This document shows, in pieces, positions 6,972-14,750 of a DNA stretch of 16,713 nt. Within the stretch, counting starts at the first letter, position 1, and the number at the start of each line of letters is the position of its first letter. A program made the translations under genes and the position numbers. Origin of the DNA: Bacteroidales bacterium UBA3684 (GTDB taxonomy: Bacteria; Bacteroidota; Bacteroidia; Bacteroidales; P3); assembly GCA_002372855.1 (NCBI GenBank), contig DFIZ01000035.1, forward strand, positions 1-16,713, in the 5' to 3' direction. The notes beneath the pieces were generated by a model. The model saw nothing but the letters and a program-made list of their open reading frames with translations, made no database searches and was not told the DNA's origin.

Positions 6972-9900
6972 ATGACAGATATGAAGTGCAGATTTTTCAC
7001 TTTGATGCTCTCTATGTTGCTGATGTCCACCCTGATGGCGCAGAAACCCAAGACGGTGCAGTTCACCCCCGCGGGGCTGCCCGACGAGCTGCTGGAATAC
7101 ATGAACGGCAGCACCAAGGACAAGGACCGGCAGAAGGAGAACACCAAGGTGCTGAAGGAATTCAAGTCGGTGTACAACAGTTTCGACAGCCAGCTGCAGG
7201 AGCGGCTGGCGAATGTGTACAACTACACGGTGAAGGCCAAGATGAAGGGCAACCCGGAGATGTGCGGCCTAACGAAGATGCTGACCACCATAGCCACCAC
7301 GCCCTCGGGGGGCGAGAATGTGGCCGGGGCCTACAACAACGCGCCCAACCTGTCGGGCTTCGTGGAGGGTCTGGAGACCTTCGCCAAGCGCAACGCCAAG
7401 GCCAAGGCGGTGACGGAGTATGTGGAATTCTGCGAGGGGCTGTTCGCCAACCGGGTGCTCTACCATTCGGGCACGTGCGAGTGGCGCTTTGCGCCGAAAA
7501 CGCCCTTCCGCCTGGCGGTGGCCGACGGGGTGCCGCTGGTGTACTTCGAGTCGGCGGCCGACCTCTACTACGCCTCGGCCAAGGACGAGGGCGTCATCAA
7601 GGGGACGCGCGGCGTGTACAACTACAAGGAGAACGAGTGGAGCGGCGAAGGCGGCCGTGTGGAATGGACACGCACGGGCCTTCCGGCCACGGAGTGCTAC
7701 GCCGACCTGCGGCGCTACACGGCCGAGACCAAATTCCCGAAATTCAAGGCCGACTCGGTCGACTTCGTCAACACGCGCTACTTCTCCTCGCCCATCCGCG
7801 GCCGCGTGGAGGACCTGATGGAGACGCCCAAGGAGCCCGCCAAGTACGGCTATCCGCGTTTCCGCTCCTACCAGCGCGACTTCGTCATCAAGGACGTCAT
7901 GCCCGGCGTGGACTACAGCGGCAGCTTCATGATGAACGGCTCGAAATTCATCACCGCGTCGAGCAAGCATCCGGCACGCCTCATCTTCAACCAGGACGGC
8001 AAGGCGCGTCTGGCGGTGTCGTCGCTCAAGTTCACCATCACCTCCCAGCGTATGACGGCCGAGAACGCCTCGATTGCGCTCTATGTGGGCGAGGAGGACT
8101 CCATCGCCAACAACGGCATCCTGGTGCGCTACCTGCCGGCCGAGAAGAAGGTGGTGCTGGTCAACGACGCAAAGCGCAACTTCTACAGCCCGTACAACGA
8201 CACCTACCACAGCCTCGACATATACAGCGAGTCCATCGTGTGGCGCATGGACCAGAACGACCTGGTGTTCTCCAACCTGGCCTCCGGCGGCGCCACGAGC
8301 ACGACGAGCTTCGAATCGAGCAACTACTATACCTACCGCAAATACCGCGAGATTAACGGCATCGACCAGAAGAGCCCTGTGGAGCGGGTGTACGAGTACG
8401 CCGACTCGCACGGGTCGGAGTTCACGTCGAAGGGGCTGTCGGACGCCGTCGGCCTCGACATGAGCCAGACGCTGCTGATGATCCACACGCTGTCGAAGCA
8501 CGGCCTGGTGACCTACAACGAGAACACCGGCCGGGTGAAAATCAAGGACAAACTGGTCGACTACCAGAAAGCCTCCACCAAGAGCAAGGGCTTCGACTAC
8601 GACGCCATGGCCCTCGAGTCGGCCACCGCGGGCAACAACGCCCGTCTGGACTTTGCCGACAACACGCTGCTTATCCGTGGCGTGCAGCCCTTCGTGGTGA
8701 GCGACAGCCAGTCGGTGATGGTCTACCCCGACTCGCTGACAGGCCGCCAGGTTGTCGTGGGCCGCAACCGCGCCCTGCACTTCTCGGGCCGCATCGACGT
8801 GGGCAAATTCATGCTCACCGTCAAGGATTGCGACTTCAACTATGAGAACTTCTCCTTCAACATGCCCGACATCCAGCGCATGGAGTTCTACGTGCCCGAC
8901 TTCAAGGCGCCCGACAAGTACGAGCAGCTGGTGCGCACGCCGCTGAGCAACCTGGTGGGCACCCTCGAGGTGGACAAGCCCGACAACCATTGCGGCATGA
9001 CGAAGAACAAGGAATACCCCATATTCAAGAGTTTGGAGAACAGCAACGTGTTCTATGACGCCAAGGACATCCAGGGCGGCCAGTATGTGCGCGACAGGTT
9101 CTACTATACCCTGCTGCCCTTCACCATCAACAGCATGGTGGACTTCGTCACCGACAGCCTGCAGTTCAACGGCGTGCTTACCTCGGGCGGCATCTTCCCC
9201 GACATCAAGGAGCCGCTGCGCGTGCAGAAGGACTACTACCTGGGATTCACCATGCAGACCCCGCAGGGCGGCTATCCCGCCTACGGCGGCAAAGGCCAGT
9301 ACAGCAAGAAGCTCAAGCTGGACCACAGCGGTCTGCGCGGCAACGGCACGCTGGACTACCTGACGTCGCACTCCAAATCGAAAGACTACCTCTTCCTGCT
9401 CGACTCCACGGTGGCCGTCACCGACACCTTCAACGTGCGCGAGGAGCAGGGCTTCCCGCAAATTGCCAACGGCAAGGCCAGCATGCACTGGCATCCCTAC
9501 GCCGACTCGATGGCCGTGGCCACGGTGGACGGCGGACGGCCCTTCAAGATGTACCGCGGCGATGCCTCGCTGCAGGGGCGTGTGGACCTGATGCCCAAGG
9601 GTGCCGCTGCCGCCGGCGTGGCCGAGGTGCGCGAGGGCACCTTCAGTTCGCAGCACTTCGCCCTGGCATCGCGTGAGATGAGCGCCGAGGTGAGCAGCTT
9701 CACGCTGCGCAGTACCACCTACAAGACCGTGGCCTTCAGCGCGCAGAACGTCAGCTCGAGCGTCAACTACGACACCCGCCGTGCCGACATCCAGGCCAAG
9801 CAGGGACCTGTGCGCAGCGACCTCCAGCTGGTGCAGTACGAGGCCTGGGCCGACCGTTTCAGCTGGGAGATGGACCGCAAGGAGCTGACCCTGGCCAACT

Positions 9901-11537
9901 CCACGCGCGGCACCTCCGAGGGTCTCGACGCCCTGGAGCTGCGCCTGCGCCTGCCCAAGGCCGGCGACATGCCGGGAGTGCGCTTCGCCAGCACCGACCC
10001 CGCCCGCAAGCAGCTTGGATACAGCTCGCTGCTGAGCCTGTATAAATATGATGTCGGCGAACTGTCGAGCCAGGGCGTGTTCCTGGTCAGCGTGGCCGAC
10101 GCCGCCATTGCCCCCGCCGCCGACACCCTGCACGTCAGCAAGGGTGGCGAGATGCGGGTGCTGAACAACGCCCAGGTGGTGTTCAACCGCGACAGTGCCT
10201 ACCACTACCTCACCGGTGCCGACCTGCTCATCGCCAGCGGCGACAACTTCACCGGCAAGGGCTACTACGACTTCCACAACGACCAGGAGAAGACGCAGCG
10301 TCTGTTTATGAACAACGTCGAGGTGAAGAACGGCGTCACCACGGCCACGGGCGACATCAGCGCCGAACAGTCGTTCACCGTCAGCTCGGCCTTCGGCTTC
10401 GCCGGCAAGATACGCCTCGAGGGCAACAAGCGCTGGCCGTGGCTCGAAGGCGGCGTGCGCCTCATCCAGCCCTGCATCCCCGATGCACAGCTGGGCCTGC
10501 TGGCCTATGCCGACTACACCGACCCGGAGCATGTGCACGTCACCGTGCCCGAGCTGCCCACCGACTGGAAGGGCAACCGCATCACGGCCTCGGTGCTCAT
10601 GGACAAGAGCACCCTGCGGCCCCACGCCGCCTTCCTCACCAACGAGAAGGTGGCCGACAACGAGTTGCTCTCGGCCCACGGCATCCTCACCTACCTCGGC
10701 GACCGCAAGCAGTATATGATTGGCTCCGAAGCCAAGGTCAGCGACCCCGACGGCATAGTGGAGCCCTACCTCGCGCTGTCGACGGAGGACTGCATCGTCG
10801 AGGGTGAAGGCCCCGTGAACTTCGCCCGCCGCAAGACGCAGGCCTCGTTCTACTCCTACGGTTCCGCCACCGTTGGCATCAGCAGCGACAACGAGGACCA
10901 GCTCACCACCGTCTACGGATTCTCCTTCCCCATCGACCAGAGCATCGTGGACGCCCTGGCCAACAACTTCAAGAACGAGCTGCGCCTGATGCCCGTTGGC
11001 GGCACCACCAGCGCGGAGATGCGCCATGCCATGATGCACCACCTCGGACCCGAGAAGGGCGGCGCGGCCTACGCCATGTATAGCGCCACAGGCCAGCTGG
11101 ACAAGGTGCCCGAGGCCATGCAGTCCACCATGCTCTTCGACAACGTCCGTTGGCAGTATACGCCCGCGCTGGGCCTCTTCTGCGAAGGCAAGGTCGGCCT
11201 GGTGAGCATCGGCGACAAGCCCATGGGCGTCACCGTCAACCTCAAGGCACAAATCTATATGGACAAGGGCAACCAGAAGATGAAGATCTACGTCGAAGCC
11301 GCCAAGGACCACTGGTACTTCTTCTACTACGACACCCAGGCGCAGGACCTGACCATCTACAGCAGCTACGGCACGTGGGACGACCTCATCAAAGCCCTGC
11401 CCACCGACCAGCGCAAGGTCAGCAAGGAAGGCCTCGGCACCTTCTTCTACCATGTCGGCACCGTGGCCAACTACGTGCAGAACAACTTCCTTGTCCCCTT
11501 CAGCCGCGCGGCCCATCCCGAGGAGGACGGCGACTAG
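6972..11537 (+). CDS. Very large exported protein of unknown function (1521 residues)
   Basis: I do not recognise a named family. A signal peptide is clear (MKCRFFTLMLSMLLMSTLMAQ, ending near residue 24). The ATG at 6981, three codons in, would give the more typical Bacteroidota signal peptide and may be the true start. After it comes a charged helical region (about 25-115), then a long, mainly beta-rich body. Residues about 486-531 (SKGLSDAVGLDMSQT ... HTLSKHGLVTYNENTG) resemble a winged-helix fold, odd in an exported protein. After about 545 there is LIRGVQPFVVSDSQS, FSGRIDVGKFMLTVKDC and later FGFAGKIRLEGNKRWPW, a strand pattern reminiscent of envelope beta-jellyroll or solenoid proteins. 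There is no T9SS tail, no lipobox Cys and no catalytic motif, so a periplasmic or outer-membrane-associated location is more likely than surface release. It has its own promoter and a strong terminator, so it appears monocistronic. The reading frame is intact, with GC-rich codon use throughout. The coding call is firm, the role unknown. Confidence 0.9.
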   Translation: MTDMKCRFFTLMLSMLLMSTLMAQKPKTVQFTPAGLPDELLEYMNGSTKDKDRQKENTKVLKEFKSVYNSFDSQLQERLANVYNYTVKAKMKGNPEMCGLTKMLTTIATTPSGGENVAGAYNNAPNLSGFVEGLETFAKRNAKAKAVTEYVEFCEGLFANRVLYHSGTCEWRFAPKTPFRLAVADGVPLVYFESAADLYYASAKDEGVIKGTRGVYNYKENEWSGEGGRVEWTRTGLPATECYADLRRYTAETKFPKFKADSVDFVNTRYFSSPIRGRVEDLMETPKEPAKYGYPRFRSYQRDFVIKDVMPGVDYSGSFMMNGSKFITASSKHPARLIFNQDGKARLAVSSLKFTITSQRMTAENASIALYVGEEDSIANNGILVRYLPAEKKVVLVNDAKRNFYSPYNDTYHSLDIYSESIVWRMDQNDLVFSNLASGGATSTTSFESSNYYTYRKYREINGIDQKSPVERVYEYADSHGSEFTSKGLSDAVGLDMSQTLLMIHTLSKHGLVTYNENTGRVKIKDKLVDYQKASTKSKGFDYDAMALESATAGNNARLDFADNTLLIRGVQPFVVSDSQSVMVYPDSLTGRQVVVGRNRALHFSGRIDVGKFMLTVKDCDFNYENFSFNMPDIQRMEFYVPDFKAPDKYEQLVRTPLSNLVGTLEVDKPDNHCGMTKNKEYPIFKSLENSNVFYDAKDIQGGQYVRDRFYYTLLPFTINSMVDFVTDSLQFNGVLTSGGIFPDIKEPLRVQKDYYLGFTMQTPQGGYPAYGGKGQYSKKLKLDHSGLRGNGTLDYLTSHSKSKDYLFLLDSTVAVTDTFNVREEQGFPQIANGKASMHWHPYADSMAVATVDGGRPFKMYRGDASLQGRVDLMPKGAAAAGVAEVREGTFSSQHFALASREMSAEVSSFTLRSTTYKTVAFSAQNVSSSVNYDTRRADIQAKQGPVRSDLQLVQYEAWADRFSWEMDRKELTLANSTRGTSEGLDALELRLRLPKAGDMPGVRFASTDPARKQLGYSSLLSLYKYDVGELSSQGVFLVSVADAAIAPAADTLHVSKGGEMRVLNNAQVVFNRDSAYHYLTGADLLIASGDNFTGKGYYDFHNDQEKTQRLFMNNVEVKNGVTTATGDISAEQSFTVSSAFGFAGKIRLEGNKRWPWLEGGVRLIQPCIPDAQLGLLAYADYTDPEHVHVTVPELPTDWKGNRITASVLMDKSTLRPHAAFLTNEKVADNELLSAHGILTYLGDRKQYMIGSEAKVSDPDGIVEPYLALSTEDCIVEGEGPVNFARRKTQASFYSYGSATVGISSDNEDQLTTVYGFSFPIDQSIVDALANNFKNELRLMPVGGTTSAEMRHAMMHHLGPEKGGAAYAMYSATGQLDKVPEAMQSTMLFDNVRWQYTPALGLFCEGKVGLVSIGDKPMGVTVNLKAQIYMDKGNQKMKIYVEAAKDHWYFFYYDTQAQDLTIYSSYGTWDDLIKALPTDQRKVSKEGLGTFFYHVGTVANYVQNNFLVPFSRAAHPEEDGD

Positions 11538-11561
11538 TCCACGACACCCCTAAAAACAGCA

Positions 11562-11604
11562 AAAATGGAGGCGGAACCACGGCGGTTTCGCCTCCATTTT
11601 ACAT
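11562..11604 (+). terminator. Intrinsic terminator of the 1521-residue gene
   Basis: AAAATGGAGGCG (11562-11573) pairs perfectly with CGCCTCCATTTT (11589-11600). The stem can extend inward through GAA/TTT and CC/GG to a 5-base loop. It begins 25 bp after the stop codon and ends in a T-run. Because the stem begins with A-run and ends with T-run it could also work in the other direction, but no minus-strand gene needs it. Confidence 0.85.
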
Positions 11605-11644
11605 TCATGGCAGAAAAAAATTCGCATAGACAATATCCTAAAAA

Positions 11645-11679
11645 TCAACTCATAACTCTTAACTCTTAACTCTTAACTG
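11645..11679. repeat. Five-unit heptamer array upstream of the tRNA-Leu promoter
   Basis: The units TCAACTC, ATAACTC, TTAACTC, TTAACTC and TTAACTG follow each other without gaps, each holding AACT at the same phase. The array ends 9 bp before the -33 element of the tRNA promoter. It shares the 7-bp period and the ACT core with the array before prfA at 4211-4259, although the flanking bases differ. Confidence 0.8.
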
Positions 11680-11688
11680 AAAAAAAGT

Positions 11689-11719
11689 TTTGCCATATCG
11701 GAAAATGTTCGTACCTTTG
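11689..11719 (+). promoter_or_regulatory. Strong Bacteroidota-type promoter for the tRNA-Leu pair
   Basis: TTTG (11689-11692), a spacer of exactly 19 bp, and TACCTTTG (11712-11719) together match the TTTG-N19-TAnnTTTG consensus fully. Transcription should begin near 11723, about 28 bases before the first tRNA. This is the best promoter in the window. Confidence 0.85.
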
Positions 11720-11751
11720 CACCCGCTTTCGAGAGATAGAATGAAAGTTTT

Positions 11752-11834
11752 GCCCAGGTGGTGGAATTGGTAGACACGCTACTTTGAGGGGGTAGTCGCC
11801 ATAGGCGGTGCAAGTTCAAGTCTTGTCCTGGGCA
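11752..11834 (+). tRNA. tRNA-Leu (anticodon GAG)
   Basis: Class II tRNA of 83 bases. The acceptor stem GCCCAGG (11752-11758) pairs with CCTGGGC (11827-11833), with discriminator A at 11834. The D arm reads GTGGAATTGGTAGACAC, typical of leucine tRNAs. The anticodon stem CTACT/GGTAG encloses the loop TTGAGGG, with anticodon GAG at 11786-11788, reading CUC and CUU. A long variable arm contains GCC/GGC pairing, and the T loop is in GCAAGTTCAAGTCTTGT. The 3' CCA is not encoded (CGA follows the discriminator), so it must be added after transcription. Confidence 0.96.
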
Positions 11835-11842
11835 CGAAAGAA

Positions 11843-11867
11843 AAAAGACGTTCAAACAACGTCTTTT
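11843..11867 (+). terminator. Hairpin between the two tRNA-Leu genes (partial terminator or processing signal)
   Basis: AAAAGACGTT (11843-11852) and AACGTCTTTT (11858-11867) form a perfect 10-bp stem with loop CAAAC. Only four Ts follow, so termination may be partial. A second small hairpin, GCTTTC-AAA-GAAAGC (11868-11882), follows directly. I find no promoter between this hairpin and the second tRNA, so the second gene probably depends on read-through. Confidence 0.65.
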
Positions 11868-11890
11868 GCTTTCAAAGAAAGCTACCAGAT

Positions 11891-11974
<84 letters not shown>

Positions 11975-11975
<1 letters not shown>

Positions 11976-12014
11976 AAAAAAGAGAAGACCAAACAAGGTC
12001 TTCTCTTTTTTTTT
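11975..12014 (+). terminator. Intrinsic terminator after tRNA-Leu (CAG)
   Basis: An A-rich left arm ending AGAGAAGACC (11975-11990) pairs with GGTCTTCTCT and a run of nine Ts (11997-12014), with loop AAACAA. It starts on the last base of the encoded CCA. The apex heptamer CAAACAA is identical to the one in the hairpin between the tRNAs (11853-11859). Confidence 0.85.
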
Positions 12015-12066
12015 ACACCCTCCGCACATGTTAAATGTTGTTAAAACGGAATGGACGATGTAGACT

Positions 12067-12095
12067 TTTGGCGAAAATGGCGTTATATATAATTG
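12067..12095 (+). promoter_or_regulatory. Possible promoter of the 864-residue gene
   Basis: TTTG (12067-12070) and TATAATTG (12088-12095) resemble the Bacteroidota -33 and -7 boxes. The -7 box has one mismatch (TAnnATTG) and the spacer is 17 bp, shorter than usual. The surrounding TATATATAATTGTATAA is so AT-rich that the exact box is uncertain. Confidence 0.4.
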
Positions 12096-12114
12096 TATAA
12101 AAAATTTTTTATAC
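12095..12114. promoter_or_regulatory. Perfect 20-bp A/T palindrome abutting the start codon
   Basis: GTATAAAAAATTTTTTATAC is a perfect palindrome lying one base before the ATG at 12116. It overlaps the end of the likely -7 box and would include the transcription start. Its A6T6 centre is the kind of rigid, bent tract favoured by nucleoid proteins; in RNA it could fold only with a few central bases as loop. An operator or translation-controlling role is inferred from position only. Confidence 0.55.
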
Positions 12115-12115
12115 T

Positions 12116-14710
12116 ATGAAAAGGATATATTTTGTCATGATATGGGCGGCGCTGCTGGGTTTGGCGGTGCCGATGAGGGCACAGGAGACAGGGAACACGG
12201 TGCTGCTGACGGCGCATCTGGTGGACGGCTATGACGGGCAGGCGCTGCAGGCTCCGTGGGGCGTGAACTTCATCTGCGACGCCCTCGACAAGGCCGTCGT
12301 GGCCATGCCCGACTCTACGGGCTACATCCAATTGCGCCTGCCCAAAGGGAGATGCATCGTGATGGAGCTATTCCATTACCCCGTCACCCTCGACCTTGCA
12401 TCCGACACCGTCGTCGAACGGCTGGTACTGGAGTACGACGCCTTCGACCAAGCCATAACGAGCATCTACTTTTCGCGCCACAAGAAGGACAGCACCCTGC
12501 ACGCCGAGGAGGCCCTGATGAAGGCCGATCTGCACTACGTCGACACCTCCTTACGCTTCCTCGACCCGGACCCTAACTACTACCAGCTGGCCTACCTCTA
12601 CGAACGCGACCTGCACTATTCCCTGCCCCGCTGGCGCACCTTCAGCCGCGACTCCGCGCTCCACTACCTCCGCTACAGTTACCACCAGAACCCCGAGCGC
12701 TACGACTACCTCTACTACTCCATCCGCCAGCTGGAGCACGCCCTCGGCCTGCCGCACGACCGCAAGGTGCGCCGCCCCAAGGCGCCCGACAGCCGCTGGT
12801 ACGTGCCCATGCCCGAGGTGAAGGACGGCTGGATCGACGACACCGTCATCTCCTACACGGACCTCTTTGCCAGGGCCCGCAACATGAGCCACCACCTCTC
12901 CCTCGAGCTGGCCCCGCAGGGCGAGAAGAGCCTCGTCTACCCACGCCGCAAGAAACCCGCCGTGCGCATACTCTACTACGGCGGCCTGGGCAACAGCACC
13001 GCCATCCGCATCGAGGACGGCCGTCTGCACTACGCCTCCTGCGACGACCCTTGGTACGCACCCGCCGAATCCCGCTGGCGCGTGCGCTGGAGCGCCAAAC
13101 TGACGCGCGCCGAGATGGACACCATGCTCGCCTGCCTCGATTCGCTGCACCAGCTCGGCGACCAAAACTACTTGGCGGACTTCATTGCCATCGACGCACA
13201 GAACATCCACATCGAGTACACCGACCAGACAGGCTACCACTACGTCGACTGCTTCGCACCCAACAAGCATCCCGAAACGGCACCCATCCACCGCTACCTC
13301 GACCGCCTCTTCCGCCGCCACACGCACCTCCTCACCCTTGGCCCTATAGTGAACGGCCCTTACAACCACGGCGGCCGCTACACCATCGACGGCAAGAACA
13401 TCCACCTTGAAGCCAACGACGATGGCTTCTCCCCCAGGCGCTTCCGCCTGCCGGAGGGCACCTACAGCGTCCGCGCCGAGGCTCCTGGCTTCGAGCCGCA
13501 GGAGTTCCGCCTTCGCCTGCAGGGCGACACGGCCATCGACACCCTCCGCCTCAAGCACCGCAGCATCGACCTGAAGGTGAACCTCCTCTTCCCCGGCGGC
13601 GCCGAACTGACAGGCCCCATGCTGCTCTACGTCGAGGGCGTGGACACCGCCATTGTCGAGGAACAGCCCGGCCCGCGCATCGCAACGGGCGCCTACCCCG
13701 CGGTGTTCCGCCATGTGCCCGCAGGCACGCGATGCTTCATCGTGGAAGACAGCAGGCGCGTAGGGGGCTACTTCCACACCCCGCTGCTCTACATCGCCGA
13801 CAGCCTCGAGGATGCCGACAGCCTCACCATGACCCTCGACCGCAGCCGCCGTCCCTTCCGCTCAGCCCGCGAGAAGGACAGCACCCTCCGCGCCGAAGAG
13901 CGGATGATGCACATCTCGGGCGTCGATAAGTCCGAAGAACTCGGCAAACTCTACTACCACGACTTCCTGCTCTTCCGCATGCCGCCCTGGCAGACCTTCG
14001 ACAGCGCCCACACCGAGGCCCATCTCTACCTTGCCGGCACCTACCTCCTCCACCCCGACAAACACTACCTCTACTACCCCCTCCGCCAGCTGGAAATCTT
14101 CGGCAACCAGAAAGCCGACCCGTCCCTCCTGCCTCCTGCCGAAGACACCCTGCGCTACCTGCCCCTGCCGGTCGACGACCTGACACCATACTCCCACCAA
14201 GACATACTCACCCCCTTGGAAGAGAACCACAAAGAGGCACGCCGGATGGCCGAATGGCTGACCCTCATGGACGAACCCACGCTGCTGCACCCCAAGCGCC
14301 AAGGCCCCGTGCTGCGCCGCCACAGCACCACCTCGCACCACGACGAACTCTACTGCCTCCGCATCGAGAACGACACCCTCTACACGAAGCACCTCTTCAA
14401 CACCTTCGGGCTAACCGATCCCTTCGACACCACCATCGACCATGAGCCCTCGCACTACCCCGACACGCTCGTCGTCGCCCACCGGGCGCTGACCCCCGCC
14501 GAGCGCGACACCATCCGCCTGCTCCTCCGCGCCATGGCCGACGAGGACCTCGACGGCACCGTGGGCACCAGCGGAGGGATGCATGCCGTCATGGAAAGCT
14601 ACGAATACATCGTCGACGGCGAGTTCCGCTACGTCCGCAGCCTGGCGCCATACAGCGTGCCCCTGCTGCGCCGCCTCGACGAATGGCTCGCGCAACTGAC
14701 AAAGCAATAA
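12116..14710 (+). CDS. Exported protein of unknown function with two duplicated halves and a central PEGA-like region (864 residues)
   Basis: I do not recognise a named family. The signal peptide MKRIYFVMIWAALLGLAVPMRAQ (1-23) has no lipobox Cys. The protein contains an old internal duplication. KKDSTLHAEE (123-132) recurs as EKDSTLRAEE (586-595). PRWRTF recurs as PPWQTF. YLYYSIRQLE (198-207) recurs as YLYYPLRQLE (651-660). LTRAEMDT recurs as LTPAERDT. Each half begins with a beta-rich region of about 100 residues and continues into an alpha/beta part rich in Tyr, His and Arg. Between the halves, residues about 420-475 (RLPEGTYSVRAEAPGFEPQEF) look like a PEGA or carboxypeptidase-regulatory-like beta domain. 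No T9SS tail and no catalytic motif are seen, so it is probably periplasmic or loosely envelope-associated. It stands alone, with its own AT-rich promoter region and a terminator shared with recJ. The first codons use G-ending triplets; later ones are strongly C-biased. Confidence 0.88.
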   Translation: MKRIYFVMIWAALLGLAVPMRAQETGNTVLLTAHLVDGYDGQALQAPWGVNFICDALDKAVVAMPDSTGYIQLRLPKGRCIVMELFHYPVTLDLASDTVVERLVLEYDAFDQAITSIYFSRHKKDSTLHAEEALMKADLHYVDTSLRFLDPDPNYYQLAYLYERDLHYSLPRWRTFSRDSALHYLRYSYHQNPERYDYLYYSIRQLEHALGLPHDRKVRRPKAPDSRWYVPMPEVKDGWIDDTVISYTDLFARARNMSHHLSLELAPQGEKSLVYPRRKKPAVRILYYGGLGNSTAIRIEDGRLHYASCDDPWYAPAESRWRVRWSAKLTRAEMDTMLACLDSLHQLGDQNYLADFIAIDAQNIHIEYTDQTGYHYVDCFAPNKHPETAPIHRYLDRLFRRHTHLLTLGPIVNGPYNHGGRYTIDGKNIHLEANDDGFSPRRFRLPEGTYSVRAEAPGFEPQEFRLRLQGDTAIDTLRLKHRSIDLKVNLLFPGGAELTGPMLLYVEGVDTAIVEEQPGPRIATGAYPAVFRHVPAGTRCFIVEDSRRVGGYFHTPLLYIADSLEDADSLTMTLDRSRRPFRSAREKDSTLRAEERMMHISGVDKSEELGKLYYHDFLLFRMPPWQTFDSAHTEAHLYLAGTYLLHPDKHYLYYPLRQLEIFGNQKADPSLLPPAEDTLRYLPLPVDDLTPYSHQDILTPLEENHKEARRMAEWLTLMDEPTLLHPKRQGPVLRRHSTTSHHDELYCLRIENDTLYTKHLFNTFGLTDPFDTTIDHEPSHYPDTLVVAHRALTPAERDTIRLLLRAMADEDLDGTVGTSGGMHAVMESYEYIVDGEFRYVRSLAPYSVPLLRRLDEWLAQLTKQ

Positions 14711-14746
14711 AAAAGAAAGCCACCCCGATGCGGGGTGGCTTTTTTC
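14711..14746. terminator. Bidirectional terminator between the convergent 864-residue gene and recJ
   Basis: AAAGCCACCCC (14716-14726) pairs with GGGGTGGCTTT (14732-14742), the loop being GATGC or, with one more G-C pair, ATG. T-runs lie on both strands: TTTTTT after the stem on plus, and TTTCTTTTTT on minus. It fills almost the whole 40-bp gap between the two stop codons, so it serves both genes. Confidence 0.9.
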
Positions 14747-14750
14747 GTTT

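Noticed and set aside
7269..11516. A 1415-residue open frame on the minus strand, antisense to the large exported protein
   Set aside because: GC-rich genes with few TTA, CTA and TCA codons leave open antisense frames. The translation is a low-complexity Val/Gly/Ala/His/Glu mixture with no domain, no start signals and no promoter, whereas the plus frame has a signal peptide, promoter and terminator.
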